A stretch of DNA of 8,910 bases from Desulfobacteraceae bacterium. Lineage in GTDB: Bacteria > Desulfobacterota > DSM-4660 > Desulfatiglandales > HGW-15. The notes beneath the pieces were generated by a model. It had not been told where the DNA came from and ran no database searches. It worked only from the letters and a program-made list of their open reading frames with translations. The translations under genes were made by a program, and so were the position numbers. Below, in pieces: positions 1-5,518 of the stretch (its first letter is position 1; the number at the start of each line of letters is the position of its first letter). The DNA is taken from contig RPPU01000147.1 in NCBI GenBank assembly GCA_003819975.1, positions 1 through 8,910 on the forward strand, in the 5' to 3' direction.

Positions 1-109
1 CGTCCGCCGTGGCGCGGATCTTGCGACTGCAATAAAAAACCGCCGCCGCCGTGGCCGCCCACATGCCCCCGCCCACCGCCGGGGAAAGCAGTGCATCCGC
101 CATATGCAT
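1..109 (-). CDS. cbiM: CbiM/NikM, substrate-binding membrane subunit of a Ni/Co ECF transporter (N-terminal fragment)
   Basis: Only the first 36 codons lie in the window; the gene runs off the left edge. The protein begins MHMADALLSPAVGGGMW, the hallmark N-terminus of CbiM/NikM. In this family the N-terminal amine, the histidine at position 2 and a further histidine ligate Ni(II) or Co(II) inside the membrane. Translation must therefore start at the ATG ending at 109 and not at the second ATG two codons later, because His2 has to be residue 2. An AAAGGAG ribosome site at 118-124 supports this start. The gene diverges from nikR-cbiQ-cbiO, which encode its regulator, T component and ATPase. CbiN/NikN or another accessory subunit may follow outside the window. 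Nickel is favoured over cobalt only because nikR is adjacent. Confidence 0.93.
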   Translation of the reverse strand, partial: MHMADALLSPAVGGGMWAATAAAVFYCSRKIRATAD

Positions 110-133
110 AGACTTGACTCCTTTCAGCTAATC

Positions 134-161
134 GTGTTATGTTGCTTTCAATTGATAACAC
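134..161. promoter_or_regulatory. NikR operator, perfect inverted repeat
   Basis: GTGTTAT at 134-140 and ATAACAC at 155-161 are perfect 7-bp inverted arms separated by 14 nt, a 28-bp footprint. The length and arm sequence resemble the NikR motif recalled for deltaproteobacteria and archaea (GTGTTAC, variable spacer, GTAACAC). It lies upstream of nikR and ends at the predicted -10 region of cbiM, so bound NikR would block cbiM transcription. Confidence 0.8.
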
Positions 162-188
162 ATTATTTCAAGACCCGACTCGTGTCAA
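160..188 (-). promoter_or_regulatory. Predicted sigma-70-type promoter of cbiM
   Basis: Read on the minus strand, a consensus -35 TTGACA (183-188) is followed after 17 nt by TAATGT (160-165) as a weak -10. Transcription would start near 153, leaving a leader of about 45 nt. The -35 overlaps the second NikR half-site and the -10 touches the perfect operator, which fits repression by nickel-bound NikR. The -10 is a poor match, so its exact position is uncertain. Confidence 0.5.
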
Positions 189-208
189 TAAAAATATTTT
201 CGTAACAC
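182..208. promoter_or_regulatory. Second, imperfect NikR-like operator
   Basis: GTAACAC at 202-208 matches the recalled consensus half-site. With GTGTCAA at 182-188 it forms a degenerate inverted repeat with a 13-nt spacer. The outer five bases are a perfect CGTGT/ACACG pair (181-185 and 205-209). It could give NikR a second binding position between the divergent genes. The left arm is poor and doubles as the cbiM -35. Confidence 0.45.
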
Positions 209-347
209 GGAATGCATAGCCTAGTTTTCATTTAAAAAAAATTCGGCCGGATTAACGGAATGGACCGGATATGAATATTTATCCATTTTTCTCTAAAAGC
301 CTACACTCTACGGCCTTATCGCCTCTGCGCCTGCAAGGAGTCTTTAT

Positions 348-767
348 ATGACCGAGCTCACACGTTTTGGAATTTCCATGGAGCAACAATTATTGGACCA
401 ATTCGATAAGCTGATCGAACGCAAAAATTATGTCAATCGTTCCGAGGCGATCCGCGACTTGATCCGCAATGCCCTGGTGGAAGATCAATGGACCCGGACC
501 GATGAAGAGATGATCGGTACCGTGACCTTGGTCTATAACCATCATACCCGCGACCTCGCCGATAAATTGACCGAATACCAGCATAAACACCACAACTTCA
601 TTATCTCGGCTCTGCATGTTCACTTGGACGCGCATAATTGCCTGGAAGTGATCGTGGTCAAAGGTCCGGCCCTCGAAGTCCGGCGCATGGCCGACACCCT
701 GATCGGTACCAAAGGCGTCAAGCACGGCCGACTCGTGACCACCACCACGGGCCGTTCGCTGGTTTAA
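348..767 (+). CDS. nikR: NikR, nickel-responsive transcriptional regulator
   Basis: This 139-residue protein is the usual NikR length. Residues 1-45 form the ribbon-helix-helix DNA-binding domain, with the conserved [14 protein letters not shown] at 30-43. Residues about 57-135 are the ACT-like tetramerisation and metal domain. By alignment with E. coli NikR (His76, His87, His89, Cys95), the square-planar Ni(II) ligands are His79, His90, His92 and Cys98, in the stretches YQHKHH, ALHVHL and NCLE. All four are present, so high-affinity nickel binding is expected. AAGGAG at 335-340 supports the ATG at 348. cbiQ begins 3 nt after the stop with no clear Shine-Dalgarno site of its own, so the two are probably translationally coupled. 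NikR likely represses both itself and the divergent cbiM through the operators at 134-208. Confidence 0.95.
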   Translation: MTELTRFGISMEQQLLDQFDKLIERKNYVNRSEAIRDLIRNALVEDQWTRTDEEMIGTVTLVYNHHTRDLADKLTEYQHKHHNFIISALHVHLDAHNCLEVIVVKGPALEVRRMADTLIGTKGVKHGRLVTTTTGRSLV

Positions 768-770
768 ATC

Positions 771-1571
771 ATGTTAAAAATCGAAACCGCCCTTTTTGAA
801 ATCGGACATCTGGACCGGTTGGCCGAACAGGACTCGCCCATCCATCGGCTCGATCCGCGCGCCAAACTCGTGACCACCCTGGTCTTTTTGGTCTGTATTG
901 TCAGTTTTAACCGGTACGAAATCACCGGTTTATTGCCGTTCTTCTTTTATCCGGTGACCGTGGGCGCTTTGGCCGATTTACCGGCCCGGTATTTAGTCAA
1001 AAAACTGCTCTGGATCGCGCCCTTGGCTCTGATGGTCGGCGCCGCCAACCCCTTTTTCGACCGCACGACCCTTTTAAGGATCGGATCAATGGAAATCTCC
1101 GGCGGATGGGTCAGTTATGCTTCGATCCTGTTACGGTTTGCCCTGACCGTGGGCGCTGCACTTGTACTGATCGCCACCACCAGCTTCAACGGCATCTGCC
1201 TGGCCTTGCGCCGCCTCGGCGTGCCGCGCATAATGACCGTGCAACTGCTTTTTGTTTATCGTTATCTTTTTATTCTGGTAAATGAAGGCAGCCGCATGGT
1301 CCGGGCGCGCGCCTTGCGTTCTTTCGGCAAAGAAGGCCGGAGCTTGGGCGTCACCGGCTCCTTATTGGGTCATTTACTGCTGCGGGCCATCGATCGCGCC
1401 CGGCACGTTCACCGCGCCATGCTGGCCCGCGGATTCAACGGCGAAGTGCTTCGACCGCAACCGTTGCATTTTCAATTTCGGGATGCGCTGTATATTCTCG
1501 GCTGGACTTTGCTTTTGATCGGTTTTCGCCTGATCAACATCCCGCATTGGCTGGGACGGCTGCTGACCTGA
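771..1571 (+). CDS. cbiQ: CbiQ, transmembrane T component of the Ni/Co ECF transporter
   Basis: This 266-residue hydrophobic inner-membrane protein has the normal CbiQ length. HRLDPRAKL at 25-33 is the conserved entry motif. It is followed by several membrane segments at about 34-62, 76-95, 115-137 and 155-172, and a final one near 238-257. A conserved Asn-Pro pair lies at 93-94. The cytoplasmic region carries the two signature triplets of EcfT coupling helices, Ala-Arg-Ala at 179-181 and Ala-Arg-Gly at 219-221. These helices sit in the grooves of the ATPase dimer and transmit ATP hydrolysis to CbiM. The start lies 3 nt after nikR and lacks a good ribosome site, which suggests coupling. Whether the cargo is nickel or cobalt cannot be read from this subunit. 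Confidence 0.92.
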   Translation: MLKIETALFEIGHLDRLAEQDSPIHRLDPRAKLVTTLVFLVCIVSFNRYEITGLLPFFFYPVTVGALADLPARYLVKKLLWIAPLALMVGAANPFFDRTTLLRIGSMEISGGWVSYASILLRFALTVGAALVLIATTSFNGICLALRRLGVPRIMTVQLLFVYRYLFILVNEGSRMVRARALRSFGKEGRSLGVTGSLLGHLLLRAIDRARHVHRAMLARGFNGEVLRPQPLHFQFRDALYILGWTLLLIGFRLINIPHWLGRLLT

Positions 1572-1581
1572 TTGAATAATT

Positions 1582-1605
1582 TTTCACGGGATTAATCCCG
1601 TGAAA
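1582..1605. repeat. 24-bp perfect palindrome downstream of cbiQ
   Basis: The sequence from 1582 to 1605 is identical to its own reverse complement; the half-site is TTTCACGGGATT. It begins 11 nt after the cbiQ stop and could fold as a strong hairpin in RNA from either strand. Neither side has a T-tract, so it is not a canonical Rho-independent terminator. It may stabilise the nikR-cbiQ transcript end, weaken read-through into cbiO, or bind a dimeric protein. The same GGGATTAA core recurs at 1609-1616. Confidence 0.6.
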
Positions 1606-1681
1606 CGTGGGATTAAGTGATGAATAGGATTTACAGGATATTCATTTTTTATTTTCATCTTGAGCAATGCGAAAGATCGTC

Positions 1682-1727
1682 ATTCCGGCGCAAGAACGTC
1701 ACCCCGGACTTGATCCGGGGCCGGAAT
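1682..1727. repeat. Nested REP-like hairpin in the cbiQ-cbiO gap
   Basis: An inner stem CCCCGGA (1702-1708) pairs with TCCGGGG (1714-1720) around a 5-nt loop. Flanking ATTCCGG (1682-1688) pairs perfectly with CCGGAAT (1721-1727), with an unpaired 5' bulge at 1689-1701. Such CCGGACTTGATCCGG-type hairpins are dispersed intergenic repeats in many proteobacteria. No gene is visible in 1572-1835. The 12-mer TTTTTCTACAGC also occurs there twice, at 1733-1744 and 1785-1796. Confidence 0.6.
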
Positions 1728-1806
1728 CCATCTTTTTCTACAGCAACTTGAATTTTCATCGGCAGACAGAAGTTATCAGGCTATTTTTTCTACAGCCTAA
1801 ACGCCG

Positions 1807-1823
1807 ACAGCCTATTCGGCTGT
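1807..1823 (+). promoter_or_regulatory. Small hairpin just upstream of cbiO
   Basis: ACAGCC (1807-1812) and GGCTGT (1818-1823) form a 6-bp stem with a 5-nt loop. TTTT follows, then the cbiO ribosome site at 1828-1832. It resembles a weak intrinsic terminator or attenuator in front of cbiO. The T-run is too short to be sure, and the role is inferred from position only. Confidence 0.3.
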
Positions 1824-1835
1824 TTTAGAGGACTC

Positions 1836-2591
1836 ATGAGCCATCACATTATTGAACTGCAAAACGTAAGCTACACCTACCCGGACGGGACCGCGGCGCT
1901 GCGCTCCGTAGGCTTTCGAATCACCCACGGCGAATCCGTGGCTTTGATCGGCGCCAACGGCGCCGGCAAATCGACCCTGCTGCTGCATCTGAACGGATTG
2001 CTGCTCCCCCGCACAGGAACCATCCGCATCGGCGATGTACCGTTGACTGCTTCCACCCTGCAAACCATCCGACGAACGGTCGGCATGGTCTTTCAGGACG
2101 CGGACGATCAGCTTTTCATGCCCACCGTAAAAGAAGACGTGGCCTTCGGGCCTTTGAACCTGGGGCTGCCGCCCGAGGAAATCGACCGCCGGGTAGCGGA
2201 AACCCTGGCATTCGTCGGCGCAACCGGCCTGCAAGACCGGCCTCCGCATCATCTTTCCGCCGGTGAAAAACGCAATGTTGCCTTGGCCACGGTTTTGGCC
2301 ATGCATCCCGATATCCTGGTCATGGATGAACCGAGCTCCAGTCTCGATCCCTGGGCCCGTCGCCGGCTGATTGAACTCTTATCTTCTTTCACCCATACCA
2401 AAATCATCGCCACCCATGATCTCGACCTGGTGTTGGATGTCTGCCGACGCACGATTGTCCTGCACGAAGGAACCGTTCAGGCCGACGGCCCGACATTCGA
2501 AATTTTTCAGAATGACGAATTATTGGCCCGCAACCGGCTGGAAAAACCGCTGCGCCTGCAGGCCTGCCCCGTGTGTCGCGAGAAGCGCTAG
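1836..2591 (+). CDS. cbiO: CbiO, ATPase subunit of the Ni/Co ECF transporter
   Basis: This 251-residue protein is a cytoplasmic ABC ATPase that powers metal uptake through CbiQ and CbiM. The Walker A motif GANGAGKST is at 39-47. The Q-loop MVFQDADDQLF is at 84-94; its DxDDQLF form is typical of the CbiO/EcfA class. The ABC signature HLSAGEKR is at 139-146, with Ala in place of the second signature residue Gly. Walker B LVMDEPSSSLD is at 161-171 and the H-loop His is at 193. All catalytic residues are present. The C-terminal tail ends in a CPVC motif. A GAGGA ribosome site at 1828-1832 lies unusually close to the ATG. A 264-bp gap separates it from cbiQ, so it may be read through from nikR-cbiQ or have its own promoter. 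Confidence 0.93.
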   Translation: MSHHIIELQNVSYTYPDGTAALRSVGFRITHGESVALIGANGAGKSTLLLHLNGLLLPRTGTIRIGDVPLTASTLQTIRRTVGMVFQDADDQLFMPTVKEDVAFGPLNLGLPPEEIDRRVAETLAFVGATGLQDRPPHHLSAGEKRNVALATVLAMHPDILVMDEPSSSLDPWARRRLIELLSSFTHTKIIATHDLDLVLDVCRRTIVLHEGTVQADGPTFEIFQNDELLARNRLEKPLRLQACPVCREKR

Positions 2592-2961
2592 CGTATCCGC
2601 CCCTTGCGGGGGCCTCTTCAATTTCCAGACGTTTTTTTCATCGATCCGCCATTTATGAAGCGTCTCATAATTATATCCTCTATTTTTATTATGTTGCGGC
2701 TTCCGGGTTTCTTTTTCAAGCGTCAACTCTCTTATGGTATTAAACGTTATCGCAAGATCAGCAAGCGCGACGCGGGCCTATTTTAATAGACCGAAGCATC
2801 TTAATGAATTCCGAATGAATTTGATCGCCACAGCGCTTGCTGCGCGAGGGCTCCTGCCCTGGCTGTTGGAGCCTGGAAGCCGCGAACACGATTATGAGAC
2901 AGTTAATAATTGCCTCCTATTTGTCAATATCGATGCCTTTCCCTTGCCTGAATCGGCACTC
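2592..2961. other. Gene-free stretch between cbiO and the sigma-54 promoter
   Basis: Several short open frames cross this 370-bp region on both strands, but none has a ribosome site, a recognisable domain or plausible codon use. The only structure seen is an inverted pair GGCTCC (2849-2854) and GGAGCC (2868-2873). Enhancer sites for a sigma-54 activator would be expected here, but I could not identify a convincing pair. Confidence 0.5.
2599..2613 (+). terminator. Weak terminator-like hairpin after cbiO
   Basis: GCCCC (2599-2603) and GGGGC (2609-2613) make a 5-bp GC stem 8 nt after the cbiO stop codon. The downstream sequence CTCTTC is pyrimidine-rich but not a U-tract, and the nearest T7 run is about 18 nt further on. 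It may end the nikel/cobalt operon inefficiently. Confidence 0.35.
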
Positions 2962-2977
2962 TGGCATAATGATTGCA
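2962..2977 (+). promoter_or_regulatory. Sigma-54 (RpoN) -24/-12 promoter
   Basis: TGGCATA, four bases, then TTGCA fits the sigma-54 consensus TGGCACG-N4-TTGCW, with the required GG (2963-2964) and GC (2975-2976) exactly 10 nt apart. It points at the FecR-SUMF1 pair. Transcription would begin near 2989, giving a leader of about 150 nt. Expression would then require an AAA+ enhancer-binding activator and ATP; the activator gene is not in the window. Confidence 0.7.
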
Positions 2978-3042
2978 AAATATTCGTTAAGATTTGTTCA
3001 CCGTCTATCTCGTGTACGCATTTGTTTCACGCATATGGAACC

Positions 3043-3067
3043 TATCGCGTTGCGTAAGATCGCGATA
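3043..3067 (+). promoter_or_regulatory. Hairpin in the leader of the FecR-SUMF1 transcript
   Basis: TATCGCG (3043-3049) and CGCGATA (3061-3067) form a perfect 7-bp stem with an 11-nt loop, about 55-80 nt downstream of the predicted sigma-54 start and 70 nt before the first gene. The function is unknown; the fold does not match a riboswitch class I recognise. Confidence 0.3.
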
Positions 3068-3137
3068 TACCTATTTAAACGATCGATCGAGCTTCGGGAG
3101 GGTTCCTGTTCAAGGTCGACCCATACTCTTTTGGATC

Positions 3138-3965
3138 ATGAAAACGAACAATAAAATATATTATCTCTCTTATGCACTTACTATGATTTTGACGCTCTGG
3201 TGGCTGACGGGGTTTGCTCAGGCCGCTGCGGAAAAAGATCGCGCCATAGTCATCCGGCTGGAACCGAATGCGGAAGTCCAATATCCCGATGAAGACACCT
3301 GGATTTCGGCTTGGCCCGGCATGGAGTTAAGAGAAGGCGATATCGTCCGCTGCTCGGGAAACGGTTCCATGGACATTGCCTTTTCCGACGGTTCCCTGCT
3401 CAGCATTATGCCCGGCACATCGATCTGCTTGCCTATCCTCCATGTCGACAAGGAAAAAAATTTCATAAACAGATCCATCCGGCTTTTCAAAGGAATTCTG
3501 AACGCCATCGTCGAAAAAACGAATGGGAGCAACAAAAATTACACCGTCTCTACGCGAACGGTCGTTGCCGGCATCCGGGGGACCCGTTTTACGCTGCTTT
3601 CCGCGGACGAACAGTCCAGCCACGTCGCGGTTTATGAGGGCTCAATAGAGATCCATTCCCCGCAGTTTCCAGAGGATGTCATTGTCCTGGAAGAAGGTTA
3701 TGAAGCGCAGGTTGCGAACGGCGAAAGACCTAGAGCCCCCTCGAAAATGGGCGCCGAAATGGAACAATACAATCTGGAAATGAAGCGACTTGAAGAACAA
3801 AGAACTTTAATGCGGGATACGGTCGAAGATTTCTTCCGTAAGCGATATGAAGAAAAAAGGTTGTATATGAATCCGGAAGATAAGGCGAGGCCTCCGGAAA
3901 CCAAGTCTTTATACCTGCAACCGGAGAGCGGTCCGGGATACAGGAAAAAATTTAGATATCCATAA
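3138..3965 (+). CDS. Exported FecR-domain protein
   Basis: The chosen ATG gives a 275-residue protein with a clear Sec signal peptide: a Lys-containing N-terminus, a hydrophobic core at about 10-26, and a cleavage site after AQA near residue 29. The open frame continues upstream to 2994, but that extension would bury the signal peptide behind 48 residues of poor sequence, so it is rejected. Residues about 60-155 match the FecR domain: PGMELREGDIV at 60-70, FSDGSLLSIMPGT at 82-94, LFKGILNAIV at 116-125 and the hallmark VAGIRGTRF at 143-151. The C-terminal third is charged, with a probable coiled coil around 202-235. There is no FecR-type anti-sigma N-terminal domain and no membrane anchor beyond the signal, so this is a periplasmic or surface FecR module, not a TonB-system anti-sigma factor. 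The ribosome site is weak. The SUMF1 gene follows after 19 nt, in the same presumed sigma-54 operon. Confidence 0.85.
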   Translation: MKTNNKIYYLSYALTMILTLWWLTGFAQAAAEKDRAIVIRLEPNAEVQYPDEDTWISAWPGMELREGDIVRCSGNGSMDIAFSDGSLLSIMPGTSICLPILHVDKEKNFINRSIRLFKGILNAIVEKTNGSNKNYTVSTRTVVAGIRGTRFTLLSADEQSSHVAVYEGSIEIHSPQFPEDVIVLEEGYEAQVANGERPRAPSKMGAEMEQYNLEMKRLEEQRTLMRDTVEDFFRKRYEEKRLYMNPEDKARPPETKSLYLQPESGPGYRKKFRYP

Positions 3966-3984
3966 TATCCAAGCGAGGTGCGTC

Positions 3985-4773
3985 ATGAGAAAAACGGCAA
4001 TCCATTTTCATCGTGTTCTTTTCGCGATCTTTTGGTGTATGACATCCTTTTTTTTTATTGACCCACAGGGTCTCGCCCAGCAAGGGAAAAACGAAGAAAT
4101 GGCTTTTGTCCCTGCCGGAGTATTCATCATGGGGAGCGATCTTGCGGTTCCGGAAATGCCGACTCATGAAGTGTTCGTGGACGCCTTTCTGATCGATAAA
4201 TACGAAGTGACGAATGGCGACTATTATAAATTTCTGGAAACGACCGATCGATATCTGCCGCTTTTTTGGAATAATGTCAATTATCAGTCCGGATTGCTTT
4301 TTAAGGATCGGCCGGTCATTGGGGTGAGCTGGAATGATGCTTGTGCTTATTGCGAATCAAAAGGAAAAAGATTGCCGACCGAAGCGGAATGGGAAAAAGC
4401 CGCCCGCGGCGGGTTGGCCGGGAAAAAATATCCTTGGGGAAATATTCCCGACCTGACCTTTGCGAATTTTGCTTCCGTCAAAGGTTCTTCCATTGTCGGG
4501 AAATATCCCCCCAACGGATATGGGCTTTATGACATGTCCGGAAACGTTTGGGAATGGTGCCTGGATTACTATGATGTCGACTATTATAAAAATTATAAAA
4601 AAGGGGAAAAAGTCGCGAACCCCAAAGGCCCGGATAAGGGCATTTACCGGGTCGTAAGAGGCGGATCCTGGTATTTCGGCTTTGATCTTATGCGAAATTC
4701 ATATAGAGGATGGTACACGCCCCAGGAAGGGTCTTTTGATATCGGCTTTCGGTGCATAAAAATAGCCAAATGA
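3985..4773 (+). CDS. Exported SUMF1/FGE-sulfatase-fold protein without the FGE active-site cysteines
   Basis: This 262-residue protein has a signal peptide (hydrophobic at about 11-25, likely cleaved after GLA near residue 31). A complete formylglycine-generating-enzyme-type domain follows. Motifs in order are FVPAGVFIMGS (41-51), the region from about 70 containing EVTNGDYYKF (74-83), VSWNDACAYC (114-123), GKRLPTEAEWEKAAR (127-141), GYGLYDMSGNVWEWC (178-192), RVVRGGSW (222-229) and DIGFRC (252-257). True FGE uses two nearby cysteines just before the final motif. Here that segment, LMRNSYRGWYTP at 235-246, has none, so sulfatase activation is unlikely. The fold is also used by other oxidases and by non-catalytic carbohydrate or structural modules. 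A GAGGTG ribosome site lies just upstream. It probably acts with the adjacent FecR protein outside the cytoplasm; what they do is unknown. Confidence 0.87.
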   Translation: MRKTAIHFHRVLFAIFWCMTSFFFIDPQGLAQQGKNEEMAFVPAGVFIMGSDLAVPEMPTHEVFVDAFLIDKYEVTNGDYYKFLETTDRYLPLFWNNVNYQSGLLFKDRPVIGVSWNDACAYCESKGKRLPTEAEWEKAARGGLAGKKYPWGNIPDLTFANFASVKGSSIVGKYPPNGYGLYDMSGNVWEWCLDYYDVDYYKNYKKGEKVANPKGPDKGIYRVVRGGSWYFGFDLMRNSYRGWYTPQEGSFDIGFRCIKIAK

Positions 4774-4787
4774 ATCCATCCTGAATG

Positions 4788-4818
4788 ATACGCCCAAAAA
4801 ATTATTAGTTGGGCGTAT
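4788..4818. terminator. Hairpin between convergent transcription units
   Basis: A 10-bp perfect stem, ATACGCCCAA (4788-4797) with TTGGGCGTAT (4809-4818), surrounds an AT-rich 11-nt loop. It lies 14 nt after the SUMF1 stop and 28 nt beyond the end of the opposing Sm-like gene. It is well placed to end both transcripts, although the T-runs on each side are short. Confidence 0.65.
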
Positions 4819-4846
4819 TTCAACATCAGGCCGATTTTTCCCGGGC

Positions 4847-5092
4847 TTACATGTATTCGGCCCGTGACTCCAGGGCGCTGATGTCTTCAATATGCACCAA
4901 GGCGTCAAAATATTCCTTGCCGACCAGTTTGGTCAAAAGCAAGCGGCCCTGTTCGATCTCAGCCACGTTCCCCGAGTATTCTTTCCCGCTTTTCAGCACA
5001 ATCGTCACTTTCTTGTGGCCCTGTTGGATCAGTTTGAGTTGTTCTTCAAAAGAATTCAAAGCATGCATTTTTACGAGTGGGGTTTTGTCCAT
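4847..5092 (-). CDS. Small conserved protein with an Sm-like fold signature
   Basis: The 81-residue protein resembles the bacterial LSm/Sm-like small-protein group, judged by pattern and not by a search. A short N-terminal helix (about 12-25) precedes an Sm1-like strand set, VTIVLKSGKEYSGNVAEIE at 29-47, and LLLTKL at 51-56. An Sm2-like segment, YFDALVHIEDISALE at 61-75, follows. Sm folds bind RNA as rings (Hfq) or serve as protein-interaction modules. The typical Hfq motifs NG and YKHA are absent, so this is not Hfq. AAAGGAA lies 7 nt before the ATG. The gene starts 23 nt after the end of the ribbon-helix-helix antitoxin gene and is probably co-transcribed with it. The function is unknown. 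Confidence 0.72.
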   Translation of the reverse strand: MDKTPLVKMHALNSFEEQLKLIQQGHKKVTIVLKSGKEYSGNVAEIEQGRLLLTKLVGKEYFDALVHIEDISALESRAEYM

Positions 5093-5115
5093 GGATTATT
5101 CCTTTCTTAAAGACA

Positions 5116-5346
5116 TTAAATGCTCTCCCGATTTGCATCTGCTGCAAATGGTAACTCTTGCGACTCGACAAATGTGTCATCATTAATGGATCCAAATAGA
5201 CTTTCATAATCGACCGGATATACCGGCTCCACTCGAGCGCGAATTTGTTCGGCGACCCATTTCGAGATCGAGACATGCTGCCGTACCGCGACATTTTTTA
5301 CCTTTTTTAGGGTTATTTCGTCAATGTATAAAGATATCTGCGGCAT
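5116..5346 (-). CDS. Ribbon-helix-helix antitoxin-like protein, apparently orphan
   Basis: This 76-residue protein starts with PQISLYIDEITLKKVK, a short beta strand leading into helix 1. VSISKWVAEQIRARV at 25-39 follows as helix 2, the CopG/MetJ/Arc-type DNA-binding arrangement. The acidic C-terminal tail (YESLFGSINDDTFVESQELPF at about 47-67) is the kind of segment that wraps a toxin. Similar proteins are usually followed by a PIN-domain toxin gene. Here the next gene downstream, 23 nt away, is the Sm-like protein, and no PIN gene follows. Translation is supported by an excellent AAAGGAGGT site at 5351-5359. It may be a solitary antitoxin remnant, a stand-alone regulator, or the first gene of an unusual pair with the Sm-like protein. 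Confidence 0.8.
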   Translation of the reverse strand: MPQISLYIDEITLKKVKNVAVRQHVSISKWVAEQIRARVEPVYPVDYESLFGSINDDTFVESQELPFAADANRESI

Positions 5347-5371
5347 TTGGACCTCCTTTAAAACCCATGAC

Positions 5372-5420
5372 AGATTAAAGGTATTTTAACAATATATCAA
5401 GTGTATCCCCAAGTATACTT
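5372..5420 (-). promoter_or_regulatory. Candidate promoter and operator of the RHH antitoxin gene
   Basis: On the minus strand TTGATA (5395-5400) is followed after 17 nt by TAATCT (5372-5377), a moderate -35 with a weak -10. The 10-bp perfect palindrome AAGTATACTT (5411-5420) sits just upstream, and the related half-site AAGTGTAT precedes it at 5399-5406. Ribbon-helix-helix antitoxins usually autoregulate through such short palindromes, so this is a reasonable operator. Confidence 0.4.
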
Positions 5421-5518
5421 ACAGGCTTTACATCCGCCTTCGTGCCCCGTTTTCCCGGAATAACCGGATAACCCGCCAAAGACTCCGGCCGCCTGATGCC
5501 GCGAAAAGCCAAAACCGA

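Noticed and set aside
267..284. GGATA/TATCC inverted repeat upstream of nikR
   Set aside because: The arms are only 5 bp in AT-rich DNA and do not resemble the NikR site; this is likely chance.
1572..1835. Possible cobalamin riboswitch before cbiO
   Set aside because: I see no B12-box-like core, and the hairpins present are explained by palindromic repeats.
1812..2306. 164-codon minus-strand frame inside cbiO
   Set aside because: It is a shadow of the well-supported ATPase gene, with no independent start signal.
2734..3057. Open frame of 107 codons ahead of the FecR gene
   Set aside because: It has no ribosome site or recognisable domain, overlaps other equally poor frames, and runs across the sigma-54 promoter.
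2994..3137. 48-codon N-terminal extension of the FecR protein
   Set aside because: It would place an otherwise clear signal peptide internally and starts almost at the predicted transcript start, without a ribosome site.
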